DNA of 64,000 nt, taken from contig NZ_JBHSYO010000008.1 of NCBI RefSeq assembly GCF_042662685.1, positions 372,001-436,000 on the forward strand, read 5' to 3'. The number at the start of each line of letters is the position of its first letter. Position 1 is the first letter of the stretch. Under the pieces are notes generated by a model. It was not told where the DNA came from. It was given only the letters and a program-made list of their open reading frames with translations, and made no database searches. Source of the stretch: Pseudobowmanella zhangzhouensis. GTDB lineage: Bacteria > Pseudomonadota > Gammaproteobacteria > Enterobacterales > Alteromonadaceae. A program made the position numbers and the translations under genes. This document shows, in pieces, positions 18,260-28,002 of the stretch.

Positions 18260-21200
18260 ATGCGTTACCCGCTCTTGGTTTGTTGTGCCTCTGTTTTATT
18301 ATCAGCCTGTGGAGGCGGTGACTCAGCTCCCGTTACCCCATCTCCTACACCTGCGCCTGATAATACTGCGCCTGTCATCACGCTAACCGGTGCTGCCACG
18401 CTTAATCACGAACAAGGCACGGTGTTTAGCGACCCTGGTGCTTCCGCTAGCGACAATGTCGATGGCAGCGTGGCCGTCAGTGTGTCTGGTAGTGTCGGCA
18501 GCGCTGCAGGTACCTATACCCTGACATACAGTGCCAGCGATAGCGCCGGAAATACTGCCACGCAGCAGCGCACCGTCATCGTTGCCGACACTATCGCGCC
18601 GACGGTGACGTTGCTCGGCCAGCCTGTCGTGATGGTTGAATTGGGTAGTGAATACATCGAAGCGGGCGCAACCGCACAAGATACCGTTGATGGTGCAGTC
18701 AATGTGATCATTTCCGGCAGCGTGGATACCCAAACCGTCGCCAGTTACACATTGCAGTACGAGGCAACCGATACCGCCGGCAATAGCACTAACATCAGCC
18801 GAGTCGTACACGTCAGAGAGGCCACTGCGACCACCAATCTGATGGTGTTAAGTCAAGGGGCGGCTGTTGCTCCCTGGGATGCTGGGTTAAACGCATTTGA
18901 TGAGGCAATTGGCTACGCTGAGTGCAATAACGACGGTGGTGCCGCGTGTCCGGGTATCAGTTGGCAAACCGTGAATGACAGTGAACGTGGCGAAGTGCTC
19001 GAAATCCAGCACGCCAGCAGCGGCTCGCTAGCAGGATTCTTTGTAAAGTCCTCCACGCCGGTAGATACAACCAGCTTCCGTGATGGAGCGTTGTTGTTTG
19101 ACCTTAAAACCATTGCTGGCGATGGGTTGTACACCATGAAACTCGATTGTAGCTATCCTTGCACATCGGGAGATCAGCAGATCACTTTCGCCGTGGATGC
19201 TAACTGGACACAGATCACGGTACCGTTAGCCACCCTTGAACAGGCGGGTCTGAATCTGACAAAAGTAAATACTGGCATCGTTATCTGGGCAACCACCCAC
19301 AACGGCAACCAGTTCAGGCTCGACAACGTGCGCTTTGAGTCGACCTATAGCGGTGAATCTTCTATTGCCGTGACGACGCCCCCCGCCAACAATGTTGACT
19401 ACACCCTTACCCAACTGGGAGCGGCAAGTTACTCCGATACGATTAATCCTGCCAGCTATCGCTGTGTATACGATTACGGTAACTGGATTTACAGTGCCGG
19501 GGTTGTCGCTCCCGGCGTTGCCGATTGTGATACCTCAACGGGTAAGCCCATAGGTGAGCCAACCCCACTTTTACCCCATGTTGTAGGACAAGCGGCTCAA
19601 CAACCCGTGGCAGCCCACCGTTGGTGGGGCTCCGTATCATTTATCGGGGAAATGACCATTGGCGATCCTAACCGCGCCGGTTACATTACTCCCGATCCCA
19701 TCACCGCCCGGATCAGCAATACCGGTTTTAGGATGATGGGTATACCCAGCGGGCTCAATGTATATGGCATCGACTTTGGCTACCGTATTCCCGACCCATT
19801 CGCGGAGGTTTTTGACGGTATTGCAATCGCGAACAGTGGCTACAATGCACTACAAGCCTATGCCACAGCGCACAGTGACGGCAGCGTCACCGTCGAATGG
19901 CAACAACAAAACGAAGCCATCATGCATGCGACCTTTGTGCATGGCTCACCCTACGTGTTTGTGGACGTATTCAAAGGAGATTTACAACTCAAAACACTGC
20001 GTGAAAACGGCGGTGAAAAAGGCGTATTTTTCACCGGTGATAGCAGTCTGGGCATTTGGACCAGCGTTGCCGGCAATACCAATTACTACCTGATTACAGG
20101 CGACGGACCAACCAGCTTCAGTAACCCGGATGGCAACGTCATCGGTGTTAGCAATGCCACCAAGTCTTACACCATTGCGCTGCTGCCAACCCAGAGTAAT
20201 CCGGCGCAGGCAATGATTGAGTTGTTCGAGCAGTATGCGCGCAACAAAGTCGCCAGTGTCAGGGTGGACTACAGCGTAGACAACACAACCCAGGCGGTCG
20301 ACATTACCCAGCGCTATCTGGACGCAGACGGTTCACCGGTGACCACCTTAGCTGGTTTGCAACCGCTGCACTGGAAACATATCACGTCCACGTTAAACGC
20401 TTCTGCCTATCAAACCCGCAGCGCGCGCGGCATCACCAAATTCGCCGCACTAAGCAGCTTTACTTATCAGCTACCTAATGTGGGTATTTTACCGGCATTA
20501 CCGACCTTTACCGACGACATGGATGTGCCGGCCCTGACGGCACTGGTCGACGAATTTATCGCCATACCCAGCTCCCAGTGGAACTCGCGCAAAGATACTT
20601 ATTGGGCAGGGAAAAACTACGGCAAAGTTGCTGAGTTAATTGCCATTGCCGACGGACTCAATTTAACCACCCAAAAGCAGCAGTTGTTAGCCTGGTTAAA
20701 AGCCGAATTGGAAGATTGGTTTACCGCACAAACCAATGACAATCTGGATGAGGATAAGTACTTTGCTTACGACGACACCTGGAACACCCTGTTGGGTATG
20801 GAGGAGTCTTTTGCGGCACACCAGCAACTCAATGACCACCACTTCCATTACGGTTATTTTGTGCGCGCAGCTGCGGAAATTTGCCGCAACGAACCCGCAT
20901 GGTGTCGCGATGACCAATACGGCCAGATGGTGAAATTACTGATCAGAGATTATGCCGGCGATCGTGACGATCCCATGTTTCCATATCTACGCCACTTTGA
21001 TCCAACTAATGGTTTCTCATGGGCATCCGGTAACGTCAATTTTGCGCGCGGCAACAACAATGAGTCGACGTCCGAGGCGGCCAATGCGTATGGCGCCATG
21101 GTGTTGTTCGGGCTGATCACCGGTGACACCGCGATCACCGAGCGTGGACTTTATTTACACGCCTCAACAGCCGCGGCCTATTGGCAATATTGGAACAATA

Positions 21201-21793
21201 TTGACGGCTATCGCGGCGGCGATGCCGAAAACGATAACTTCCCCGCGGGTTATGACGGTATTACCACCTCAATTGTATGGGGCGATGGTGCAGTATTCTC
21301 AACCTGGTTTAGCGGTGCGTATGCGCACATTCTCGGTATTCAGGGATTACCGACCAATGCATTAAATCTGCATATCGGGGTGCATGCCGACTATTTACAA
21401 GACTATGTATCGTTAGGTTTGGATGAATCCAGTAATGGTCGCCCGTCCGGCTTAGTAAATGATCAATGGCGTGATATTTGGTGGAATATTTGGGCCATGA
21501 CCGATGCCACCAGCAGCATTGAGGATTATGAGTCTGCCTCACCCTATGAGCCAGAAGCAGGGGAAACCAAGGCCCATACCTATCATTGGCTGCACACTTT
21601 CAAAAAATTGGGGCAGATGGCAATGGGTACCGGTGCGTTAACCGCCGACTACCCTGCCGCCGTGGCGTTTAATAAAAACGGCGTGTTGACCTATGTGGTG
21701 TATAACTTTGGCGCGACCCAACGCACGGTTACCTTTAGTAATGGCACGCAGGTGATAGCTGAAGCCAACAATTTCACTGTGCTTCAGCCTTAA
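18260..21793 (+). CDS. Secreted GH81 endo-beta-1,3-glucanase lipoprotein
   Basis: About 1177 residues. The start at 18260 has AAGGA five bases upstream and gives a lipobox signal peptide (MRYPLLVCCASVLLSAC). Two DUF5011-type Ig-like modules follow (residues about 35-190, each with DNVDGSV or DTVDGAV and a DSAGN/DTAGN strand). Next is a beta-sandwich, probably carbohydrate-binding, module (about 200-365), then the GH81 catalytic domain to the end. GH81 signatures include HHFHYGYFV near 860 and NNNESTSEAANAYGAM near 932. The enzyme should cut beta-1,3-glucan (laminarin) at the cell surface, with a LacI-type operator in its promoter as expected for a glucan-induced gene. Convergent with ssb. Confidence 0.92.
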   Translation: MRYPLLVCCASVLLSACGGGDSAPVTPSPTPAPDNTAPVITLTGAATLNHEQGTVFSDPGASASDNVDGSVAVSVSGSVGSAAGTYTLTYSASDSAGNTATQQRTVIVADTIAPTVTLLGQPVVMVELGSEYIEAGATAQDTVDGAVNVIISGSVDTQTVASYTLQYEATDTAGNSTNISRVVHVREATATTNLMVLSQGAAVAPWDAGLNAFDEAIGYAECNNDGGAACPGISWQTVNDSERGEVLEIQHASSGSLAGFFVKSSTPVDTTSFRDGALLFDLKTIAGDGLYTMKLDCSYPCTSGDQQITFAVDANWTQITVPLATLEQAGLNLTKVNTGIVIWATTHNGNQFRLDNVRFESTYSGESSIAVTTPPANNVDYTLTQLGAASYSDTINPASYRCVYDYGNWIYSAGVVAPGVADCDTSTGKPIGEPTPLLPHVVGQAAQQPVAAHRWWGSVSFIGEMTIGDPNRAGYITPDPITARISNTGFRMMGIPSGLNVYGIDFGYRIPDPFAEVFDGIAIANSGYNALQAYATAHSDGSVTVEWQQQNEAIMHATFVHGSPYVFVDVFKGDLQLKTLRENGGEKGVFFTGDSSLGIWTSVAGNTNYYLITGDGPTSFSNPDGNVIGVSNATKSYTIALLPTQSNPAQAMIELFEQYARNKVASVRVDYSVDNTTQAVDITQRYLDADGSPVTTLAGLQPLHWKHITSTLNASAYQTRSARGITKFAALSSFTYQLPNVGILPALPTFTDDMDVPALTALVDEFIAIPSSQWNSRKDTYWAGKNYGKVAELIAIADGLNLTTQKQQLLAWLKAELEDWFTAQTNDNLDEDKYFAYDDTWNTLLGMEESFAAHQQLNDHHFHYGYFVRAAAEICRNEPAWCRDDQYGQMVKLLIRDYAGDRDDPMFPYLRHFDPTNGFSWASGNVNFARGNNNESTSEAANAYGAMVLFGLITGDTAITERGLYLHASTAAAYWQYWNNIDGYRGGDAENDNFPAGYDGITTSIVWGDGAVFSTWFSGAYAHILGIQGLPTNALNLHIGVHADYLQDYVSLGLDESSNGRPSGLVNDQWRDIWWNIWAMTDATSSIEDYESASPYEPEAGETKAHTYHWLHTFKKLGQMAMGTGALTADYPAAVAFNKNGVLTYVVYNFGATQRTVTFSNGTQVIAEANNFTVLQP

Positions 21794-21810
21794 TGCCAGG
21801 TTCCTTTAGT

Positions 21811-21838
21811 TAACAATGCGGGGCTACCCGCATTGTTA
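21811..21838 (+). terminator. Stem-loop after the GH81 gene
   Basis: Twelve-base-pair perfect stem (TAACAATGCGGG/CCCGCATTGTTA) with a four-base loop, 18 bases after the stop. It has no clear T-run, so termination may rely on the second hairpin downstream. Confidence 0.6.
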
Positions 21839-21868
21839 TCAGAATTGCAGTTATAACAACCGCATAAA

Positions 21869-21890
21869 AAATCCCGCTTTCGCGGGATTT
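21869..21890. terminator. Bidirectional terminator between GH81 gene and ssb
   Basis: Nine-bp stem AAATCCCGC/GCGGGATTT with A-rich and T-rich flanks, lying between convergent genes and serving ssb on the minus strand. Confidence 0.8.
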
Positions 21891-21921
21891 CTATTTATAA
21901 CAATTAATAAATTGTTCGTTC

Positions 21922-22497
21922 TCAAAACGGAATATCGTCATCAAAATCGAAATCCGGCTCGGCCATTGGCGGCGTATTTTGATTCTGTTGATTAAAGCCA
22001 CCCTGTTGACCCGGATTATTCTGCTGCGGACGCTGCTGATATTGCTGCTGAGGTGCCGGACGCTGACCACCTTGTTGGTAGCCACCCTGATTCTTCTGGA
22101 AACCACCGCCCTGGTTTTGCTGATAACCACCTTCTGACTGACCGCCACTGCGACCACCCAGCATTTGCATCACGCCAGTAAACGGATCCAATACGATTTC
22201 CGTGGTGTATTTGTCCTGACCTTGCTGATCCTGCCATTTGCGGGTCTGCAATTTACCTTCGATATACACCTGGCTACCCTTTTTCAGGTATTCACCGGCG
22301 ATCTCTGCCAATTTGCCAAACATCACCACTCGGTGCCATTCGGTTTTTTCCTGCATCTGGCCTTGCTGATCTTTCCAGCTTTCAGAGGTAGCGATGGTCA
22401 GATTGGCAACTGCTTTGCCGCCCGGCGTGAAACGCACATCCGGGTCCTGGCCCAGATTACCGACCAGAATAACTTTGTTAATGCCTCTGCTTGCCAT
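21922..22497 (-). CDS. ssb: Single-stranded DNA-binding protein
   Basis: SSB of 191 residues. The N-terminal OB fold (residues 1-110) has the usual ASRGINKVILVGNLGQDPD, and YLKKGSQVYIEGKLQTRKW. A long Gly/Gln-rich linker (about 115-175) with repeated QQ and GG tracts leads to the acidic tail DFDDDIPF, which recruits partner repair and replication proteins. It coats single-stranded DNA during replication, recombination and repair. It lies 12 bases after yajR on the same strand, so the two may be cotranscribed; in E. coli ssb is instead directly divergent from uvrA. Confidence 0.97.
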   Translation of the reverse strand: MASRGINKVILVGNLGQDPDVRFTPGGKAVANLTIATSESWKDQQGQMQEKTEWHRVVMFGKLAEIAGEYLKKGSQVYIEGKLQTRKWQDQQGQDKYTTEIVLDPFTGVMQMLGGRSGGQSEGGYQQNQGGGFQKNQGGYQQGGQRPAPQQQYQQRPQQNNPGQQGGFNQQNQNTPPMAEPDFDFDDDIPF

Positions 22498-22509
22498 AAT
22501 GACTCCTGA

Positions 22510-23859
22510 TTATTGTTGTTCACCCACTATCTGGCGGGCTTGTTGTAAGTTAAACCGCGTATCATCCACTTTCAGGTAAGCTGCGCGCTCTTGCGGGATG
22601 ACAGTGACATCGTTGACGCCGGCTAAATTCGCCAGTTGGTGCGCCAGGTGGCTTGCCTCAGATGCGGTGACATTGACCGTTAGTGTATAACGTTTTAAAC
22701 GCTGCGATCCATTTAATCCGGCCAATAAAAGTAGCCAGCAAACACACAGCAAGATAGCCAGCATAAACACGCTTTCCACCCCTTCATATTGACGCAATAC
22801 ACCGGCGATTGCACCGCCGAGAAACGCGCCAAAAAATTGGAAACTGGCGTACAAGCCCATGGCCGAGCCTTTCTTACCTGCCGGCGCCACCGACGAAACC
22901 AACGCAGGCAGATTGGACTCCAGAAAATTGAAACCAATAAAAAACACCAGCGTGAATACCATCAGCCAGCTCATATGCAGTGGTACCCACAGGTAACCTG
23001 CAAAGGCGACCAATAGCATGGCAACGCTGAACATTAGCGGCAGACGAATCGCCCAGCCTTTGGCCATGCGCATTAACAGCACCAACCCGGCCACCGACAA
23101 AATCAGTACCGGCAAATACAGCTCCCAATGACGCGCCAATGGCCAGCCTGCTGCACTGATTTTTTCAGGCAGATAGGTAAACAACAGCGTGATCATCATG
23201 TGCAAAATCAGTACGCTCAGATTCAGGCGTAACAGTTCACCGTTGGCCAACATCGCACGAATGTCTTTGAGCGCGGGTAATGTGTCGCCCTGCGGTGCAG
23301 CATTAACGGCCTGCGGCACCACAAAATAGACCAGCGGAATTGCCAGCGCGGCTAATGCGGCGGTCACCATAAAAATCCCGGATAAACCAAATGCACTGGA
23401 GATAACCGGCCCCAAAATGACCGCCAGATAGAATGAAAAGCCTATCGATACACCGATGATCGCCATCATCTTGGTGCGTTCACTCTCGCGGCTGACATCG
23501 GCAGCCAGCGCCATGACCGCGCCGGCAATCGCTCCCGCGCCCTGTAACACGCGTCCGACAATCAGCTGCGACATGTTTTCTGCCATCCCAGCGACTATAC
23601 TGCCCGCAGCAAACAACACCAAACCACCAATAATCACCGGTTTACGGCCAATGCGGTCAGACAAAATCCCCATAGGAATTTGCAACAGGGCCTGAGTCAG
23701 GCCATAGCCACCAATGGCCAGCCCGACCATCATCGCCGAATAGCCCGCGTAGTCCTGAGTCAGAATGGCCAGCACCGGCATCACCATAAACAACCCAAGC
23801 ATGCGTAACACATACACACTGGCCAGTGACGCGGCGGCTTTTATCTCTACTTTATTCAC
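22510..23859 (-). CDS. yajR: MFS transporter YajR with C-terminal YAM domain
   Basis: Major facilitator of 449 residues if it starts at the GTG at 23859 (VNKVEIKAAASLASVYVLRMLGLFM); the longer frame to 23988 overlaps uvrA and adds non-membrane sequence. Twelve helices are visible, with the family motif A GILSDRIGRKP after helix 2 and GRVLQGAGAIAGAVMALAAD in helix 4-5. A soluble C-terminal domain of about 65 residues (YTLTVNVTASEASHLAHQLA to QARQIVG) has the ferredoxin-like pattern of the YAM domain of E. coli YajR (454 residues). Substrate unknown. It is divergent from uvrA. Confidence 0.85.
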   Translation of the reverse strand: MNKVEIKAAASLASVYVLRMLGLFMVMPVLAILTQDYAGYSAMMVGLAIGGYGLTQALLQIPMGILSDRIGRKPVIIGGLVLFAAGSIVAGMAENMSQLIVGRVLQGAGAIAGAVMALAADVSRESERTKMMAIIGVSIGFSFYLAVILGPVISSAFGLSGIFMVTAALAALAIPLVYFVVPQAVNAAPQGDTLPALKDIRAMLANGELLRLNLSVLILHMMITLLFTYLPEKISAAGWPLARHWELYLPVLILSVAGLVLLMRMAKGWAIRLPLMFSVAMLLVAFAGYLWVPLHMSWLMVFTLVFFIGFNFLESNLPALVSSVAPAGKKGSAMGLYASFQFFGAFLGGAIAGVLRQYEGVESVFMLAILLCVCWLLLLAGLNGSQRLKRYTLTVNVTASEASHLAHQLANLAGVNDVTVIPQERAAYLKVDDTRFNLQQARQIVGEQQ

Positions 23860-24023
23860 GTAAATTAACGCATCGATACATCCAAAAACGGTCGGGGAGT
23901 GTATCACAGCCAACACACGCGATGAATAAACCGATTCGCTGTTTGTATCCTGTCGCTTACATGGCGACATAAACGCCAGATATGGCATACTGTTGGTTTT
24001 TTAGCGGGTCAGAAACTCTCTGT

Positions 24024-26852
24024 ATGGATAAAATCGAAGTTCGTGGTGCGCGCACCCATAATCTTAAGAACATCAGTTTCGAGCTACCACGTGACAAACT
24101 TATCGTCATCACAGGTTTGTCTGGTTCTGGCAAATCGTCGTTAGCCTTCGATACCCTCTACGCAGAGGGTCAACGACGTTACGTTGAGTCGCTGTCTGCC
24201 TATGCCCGTCAGTTTTTATCTATGATGGAAAAGCCCGATGTAGACCATATAGAAGGTCTGTCGCCGGCGATTTCCATTGAGCAAAAGTCCACCTCCCATA
24301 ACCCGCGTTCTACCGTGGGCACCATTACCGAAATATATGACTATTTGCGTCTGCTATTTGCCCGCGTCGGCGAGCCACGCTGCCCGGATCATGATGTGCC
24401 GCTGGATGCACAAACGGTCAGCCAAATGGTCGATCGCGTGCTGGAAATGCCACAAGACAGCAAGTTAATGCTGTTGGCGCCGGTCGTGCAGGAACGTAAG
24501 GGCGAACATATCAAAACCCTCGAAAATCTGGCCGCGCAAGGGTTCATTCGTGCCCGCATCGATGGTGAGATTTGTGACTTGTCCGACCCACCGGCGTTAG
24601 ATCTACACAAAAAGCACACCATAGAAGTCGTGGTGGATCGCTTTAAAGTGCGCGACGATCTGCAGCTGCGTCTGGCTGAGTCGTTCGAGACCGCATTAGG
24701 TTTATCCGGTGGTACCGCCAAGATTGCCTGGATGGATGACAGCAGTCAGGAAGAACTGGTGTTCTCGGCCAACTTCGCCTGTCCGCACTGCGGCTACAGC
24801 ATGGCCGAGCTGGAACCAAGACTATTTTCATTTAACAATCCAGCCGGCGCCTGCCCCAGCTGTGATGGCTTGGGTACCCGCCAGTTTTTTGATCCGGCAC
24901 GGGTGGTCAGTAACAATGAGCTGAGTTTATCCGGCGGCGCCATCCGTGGTTGGGACAAACGCAGTTTTTATTATTTTCAGATGCTGCAAGCGGTCGCCGA
25001 CCATTACGCTTTCAGCCTGACTAAACCGTTCAACGAGCTGGATCAGAAACATCAGGACGTGGTGTTATTTGGCTCAGGCACCACAGCGATAAAGTTCCGC
25101 TATATCAATGATCGCGGCGACGTGATTGAGCGTGCGCACCCGTTCGAAGGGATTATTCCCAATATGCAGCGCCGGTACAAAGAGACCGAATCCAACACGG
25201 TGCGTGAAGAGTTGGCCAAGTATATGAGCGACCAACACTGTAACAGCTGTGGCGGCACACGCTTACGCACGGAAGCGCGCAATGTATTTATCGGCCAAAC
25301 CAATCTGCCCACCGTAGCAGATATGTCCATCGGTGATTCTCTGGCGTTTTTCCGGGCACTATCATTAACCGGCAAACGGGCGCAGATTGCCGAGAAGATC
25401 CTCAAAGAAATTAACGACCGCCTGAATTTCCTGGTTAACGTTGGCCTTAATTATCTGACTCTATCCCGCAGTGCCGAAACCTTGTCCGGGGGTGAAGCTC
25501 AGCGTATTCGTCTGGCCAGCCAAATTGGTGCCGGGCTGGTCGGTGTGATGTACGTACTGGACGAGCCCTCTATCGGCCTGCACCAACGGGACAACGAACG
25601 CCTGCTGGCAACCCTGACCCACCTGCGCGATCTGGGTAATACCGTGCTGGTAGTGGAACACGATGAGGATGCGATTCGTGCCGCCGACCATATTCTGGAC
25701 ATCGGCCCGGGCGCCGGCGTGCATGGCGGCGAGATTGTCGCCCAGGGAACCTTGGATGATATCTGTAATAATCCCAACTCGCTGACCGGTAAATTTATCA
25801 GTGGTGCCGAGAAAATCGCCGTACCGGCCAAACGCCACCAGCCACAAGAAGGCAAGTGGATTGAATTGTCCGGTGCCAGTGGTAACAACCTGCAGAACGT
25901 CAACTTGCGCATTCCCATGGGCCTGATGACCTGTGTGACCGGCGTATCTGGCTCAGGTAAATCTACCCTGATTAACGATACCCTGTATCGAATTGCGCAC
26001 CGTGATTTAAATAAAGCCACTACCGGTGAGCCCGCTCCTTACACGTCAATTAGTGGCCTGGAGCAGCTGGATAAAGTAGTGGATATCGATCAAAGCCCCA
26101 TCGGCCGTACGCCACGCTCTAACCCTGCTACCTATGCCGGATTATTCACGCCCATTCGTGAGTTATTTTCCGGAACTCAGGAAGCTCGCTCACGCGGCTA
26201 TAAACCCGGGCGTTTCAGCTTTAACGTTAAAGGCGGTCGCTGCGAAGCCTGTCAGGGTGATGGCGTTATTAAGGTAGAGATGCACTTCCTGCCAGACATT
26301 TACGTTCCTTGTGATGTGTGTAAGGGCAAACGCTATAACCGCGAAACTCTGGAAGTCACCTACAAAGGCAAGAATATTCATCAGGTGCTGGAAATGACCG
26401 TTGAAGATGCCCGTGAGTTCTTTGACGCCATACCGGCGCTGGCGCGTAAGCTCCAAACCCTGATTGATGTAGGGTTGTCTTATATTCGTCTCGGTCAGTC
26501 GGCGACAACCTTGTCCGGTGGTGAAGCGCAACGGGTTAAACTGGCGCGTGAATTGTCCAAACGGGATACCGGTCAGACGCTGTATATTCTGGATGAACCA
26601 ACCACCGGCCTGCACTTCCAAGATATTCGCCAGTTACTGGAGGTCCTGCACCGCCTGCGTGACCATGGCAATACGGTGGTGATCATCGAGCACAATCTGG
26701 ATGTGGTCAAAACCGCAGACTGGTTAGTGGATCTTGGGCCGGAGGGCGGCTCAGGTGGTGGCCAGATTATCGCCGAGGGTACCCCGGAACATCTGGCCGA
26801 GCAGGCGGTATCGCATACTGCGCGCTTCCTCAAACCTTTATTACAACAATAA
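24024..26852 (+). CDS. uvrA: Excinuclease ABC subunit A
   Basis: UvrA of 942 residues, the normal length. It is the damage-recognising ATPase of nucleotide excision repair, acting as a dimer with UvrB. I start it at MDKIEVRGARTHNLKNI (24024), the conserved N-terminus; the ATG at 23982 adds 14 unrelated residues. Two ABC ATPase modules each show Walker A (GLSGSGKSSL; GVSGSGKSTL), signature (LSGGEAQRIRLA; LSGGEAQRVKLA) and Walker B (YVLDEPSIGLH; YILDEPTTGLH). Zinc modules are CPHC/CPSC, CNSC and CEAC/CDVC. I see no clear LexA box upstream. Confidence 0.98.
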   Translation: MDKIEVRGARTHNLKNISFELPRDKLIVITGLSGSGKSSLAFDTLYAEGQRRYVESLSAYARQFLSMMEKPDVDHIEGLSPAISIEQKSTSHNPRSTVGTITEIYDYLRLLFARVGEPRCPDHDVPLDAQTVSQMVDRVLEMPQDSKLMLLAPVVQERKGEHIKTLENLAAQGFIRARIDGEICDLSDPPALDLHKKHTIEVVVDRFKVRDDLQLRLAESFETALGLSGGTAKIAWMDDSSQEELVFSANFACPHCGYSMAELEPRLFSFNNPAGACPSCDGLGTRQFFDPARVVSNNELSLSGGAIRGWDKRSFYYFQMLQAVADHYAFSLTKPFNELDQKHQDVVLFGSGTTAIKFRYINDRGDVIERAHPFEGIIPNMQRRYKETESNTVREELAKYMSDQHCNSCGGTRLRTEARNVFIGQTNLPTVADMSIGDSLAFFRALSLTGKRAQIAEKILKEINDRLNFLVNVGLNYLTLSRSAETLSGGEAQRIRLASQIGAGLVGVMYVLDEPSIGLHQRDNERLLATLTHLRDLGNTVLVVEHDEDAIRAADHILDIGPGAGVHGGEIVAQGTLDDICNNPNSLTGKFISGAEKIAVPAKRHQPQEGKWIELSGASGNNLQNVNLRIPMGLMTCVTGVSGSGKSTLINDTLYRIAHRDLNKATTGEPAPYTSISGLEQLDKVVDIDQSPIGRTPRSNPATYAGLFTPIRELFSGTQEARSRGYKPGRFSFNVKGGRCEACQGDGVIKVEMHFLPDIYVPCDVCKGKRYNRETLEVTYKGKNIHQVLEMTVEDAREFFDAIPALARKLQTLIDVGLSYIRLGQSATTLSGGEAQRVKLARELSKRDTGQTLYILDEPTTGLHFQDIRQLLEVLHRLRDHGNTVVIIEHNLDVVKTADWLVDLGPEGGSGGGQIIAEGTPEHLAEQAVSHTARFLKPLLQQ

Positions 26853-26882
26853 CAACAGGCCGGGGCGCGCCCCGGAAACCCT

Positions 26883-27272
26883 ATGCTGTCAGAAAAATTT
26901 AAAGTCCGTTTTTACGAAACCGATGCGCTTAAACACGTAAGCAATACTGTGGTGCCCAAATGGTTCGAGGCCGCCCGGGAGCCGGTTTTTACCATTTTCC
27001 AGCCAGACATGAGTGTGGAAAACTGGCCGCTGATCCTTGCCAGCCTGAAAATCGATTTTAAGGCACAAATGTATTTCGGTTCAGAAGTTGAAGTGCGTAC
27101 CGGTATCAGCCGAATTGGTAACAGCTCCTTCGATGTCTATCAGCAGATCTGGCAAAACAACCAGCTGTGCGCCGAAGGCACCACCAGCCTGGTGCATTTT
27201 AATTTCGCCACGCAAAAATCTACCCCGATTAGCCCAGCACAGCGCAGCCAACTGGAGGCACTGCTGGTATGA
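26883..27272 (+). CDS. Hotdog-fold acyl-CoA thioesterase (4HBT, YbgC-like)
   Basis: Protein of 129 residues with the 4HBT active-site pattern YETDALKHVSN, where the Asp near residue 14 is the usual catalytic acid. Length and layout match YbgC/FadM-type thioesterases that hydrolyse acyl-CoA or aromatic-CoA esters; the substrate cannot be told. It starts 31 bases after uvrA and overlaps the next gene by 4 bases, so the thioesterase and oxygenase are translationally coupled, perhaps also read through from uvrA. Confidence 0.85.
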   Translation: MLSEKFKVRFYETDALKHVSNTVVPKWFEAAREPVFTIFQPDMSVENWPLILASLKIDFKAQMYFGSEVEVRTGISRIGNSSFDVYQQIWQNNQLCAEGTTSLVHFNFATQKSTPISPAQRSQLEALLV

Positions 27273-27967
27273 GCCAGTTTATCCGTGTCATCGATGATGT
27301 CCTCTCGCCGGCCTTGTGTGAGCAAATCATCGACATTTTCGAATCCAGCCCAAATCTGAAAGCCGGCACCACCAGTGGCGGGGTGGATCCTGAGAAAAAG
27401 CGCAGCACGGACGTGTCGATCATGCGTTTTGACGAATTTACACCCATTCGCCAGGCTGTGCTGGAAGCCACCAGCGAACAGCTTATCGATTATTTCCGCG
27501 AACATTTTATGGCCATCATCGGCACCATGGGCCTGACAGTACGCCACCCAACCAGCGGTGAGCCGGTTAAGTTATCTATCGATAATTTCGCAGAAATTGG
27601 TGAGCCGAACATTGCCGCCTATGTTCAGTATCTGTTTCGCATTGGTGAAATCAACGCGCAAAAATATCAGTGTGGCAGTGGCGGCTATCCCTATTGGCAC
27701 TCTGAAACCTACCCTCAGGCCGGGCATAACGATGCGCTGCACCGGGTACTGTTATTTATGTTCTATTTGAACGATGTGGATGAAGGGGGAACGACCGATT
27801 TCTATTACCAGAATCAGTCAGTCAAGCCTAAAAAAGGTCGCATGGTGATTGCCCCAGCCTACTTTACTCATACTCACCGAGGGGCTGTACCCGTATCCAA
27901 TGATAAATATATTCTTACCAGCTGGTTGATGTTCAATCCGGCAGAACGTATTTACGGCCAGAGCTAA
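27269..27967 (+). CDS. 2-oxoglutarate/Fe(II) oxygenase, prolyl-4-hydroxylase type
   Basis: Protein of 232 residues. The double-stranded beta-helix core shows the metal site as H-x-E in YPYWHSETYP (near residue 150), a distal His in YFTHTHRG (near 200) and a basic residue for 2-oxoglutarate in NDKYILTSW. LLFMFYLNDVDEGGTTDFYY is typical of 2OG-Fe(II) oxygenases of the P4Hc group. The substrate is unknown: protein or small molecule are both possible. The 4-base overlap with the thioesterase suggests joint expression. A strong bidirectional hairpin follows. Confidence 0.85.
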   Translation: MSQFIRVIDDVLSPALCEQIIDIFESSPNLKAGTTSGGVDPEKKRSTDVSIMRFDEFTPIRQAVLEATSEQLIDYFREHFMAIIGTMGLTVRHPTSGEPVKLSIDNFAEIGEPNIAAYVQYLFRIGEINAQKYQCGSGGYPYWHSETYPQAGHNDALHRVLLFMFYLNDVDEGGTTDFYYQNQSVKPKKGRMVIAPAYFTHTHRGAVPVSNDKYILTSWLMFNPAERIYGQS

Positions 27968-27970
27968 CAA

Positions 27971-27998
27971 CAAGAGTGCGCGCTCTGGCGCACTCTTG
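27971..27998. terminator. Stem-loop between convergent genes
   Basis: Eleven-bp perfect stem CAAGAGTGCGC/GCGCACTCTTG with a six-base loop in a 35-base gap between the oxygenase and the PstS-like gene. No long T-run; it likely terminates both strands. Confidence 0.7.
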
Positions 27999-28002
27999 CT
28001 CA

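Noticed and set aside
18383..18811. Minus-strand 142-codon open frame within the Ig-like part of the GH81 gene
   Set aside because: Opposite-strand shadow caused by repeated domain sequence; the plus-strand reading has clear domains.
23860..24023. LexA/SOS box for uvrA
   Set aside because: I looked for CTGT-N8-ACAG in the uvrA/yajR gap; CTGT and ACAG words occur but not at the right spacing.
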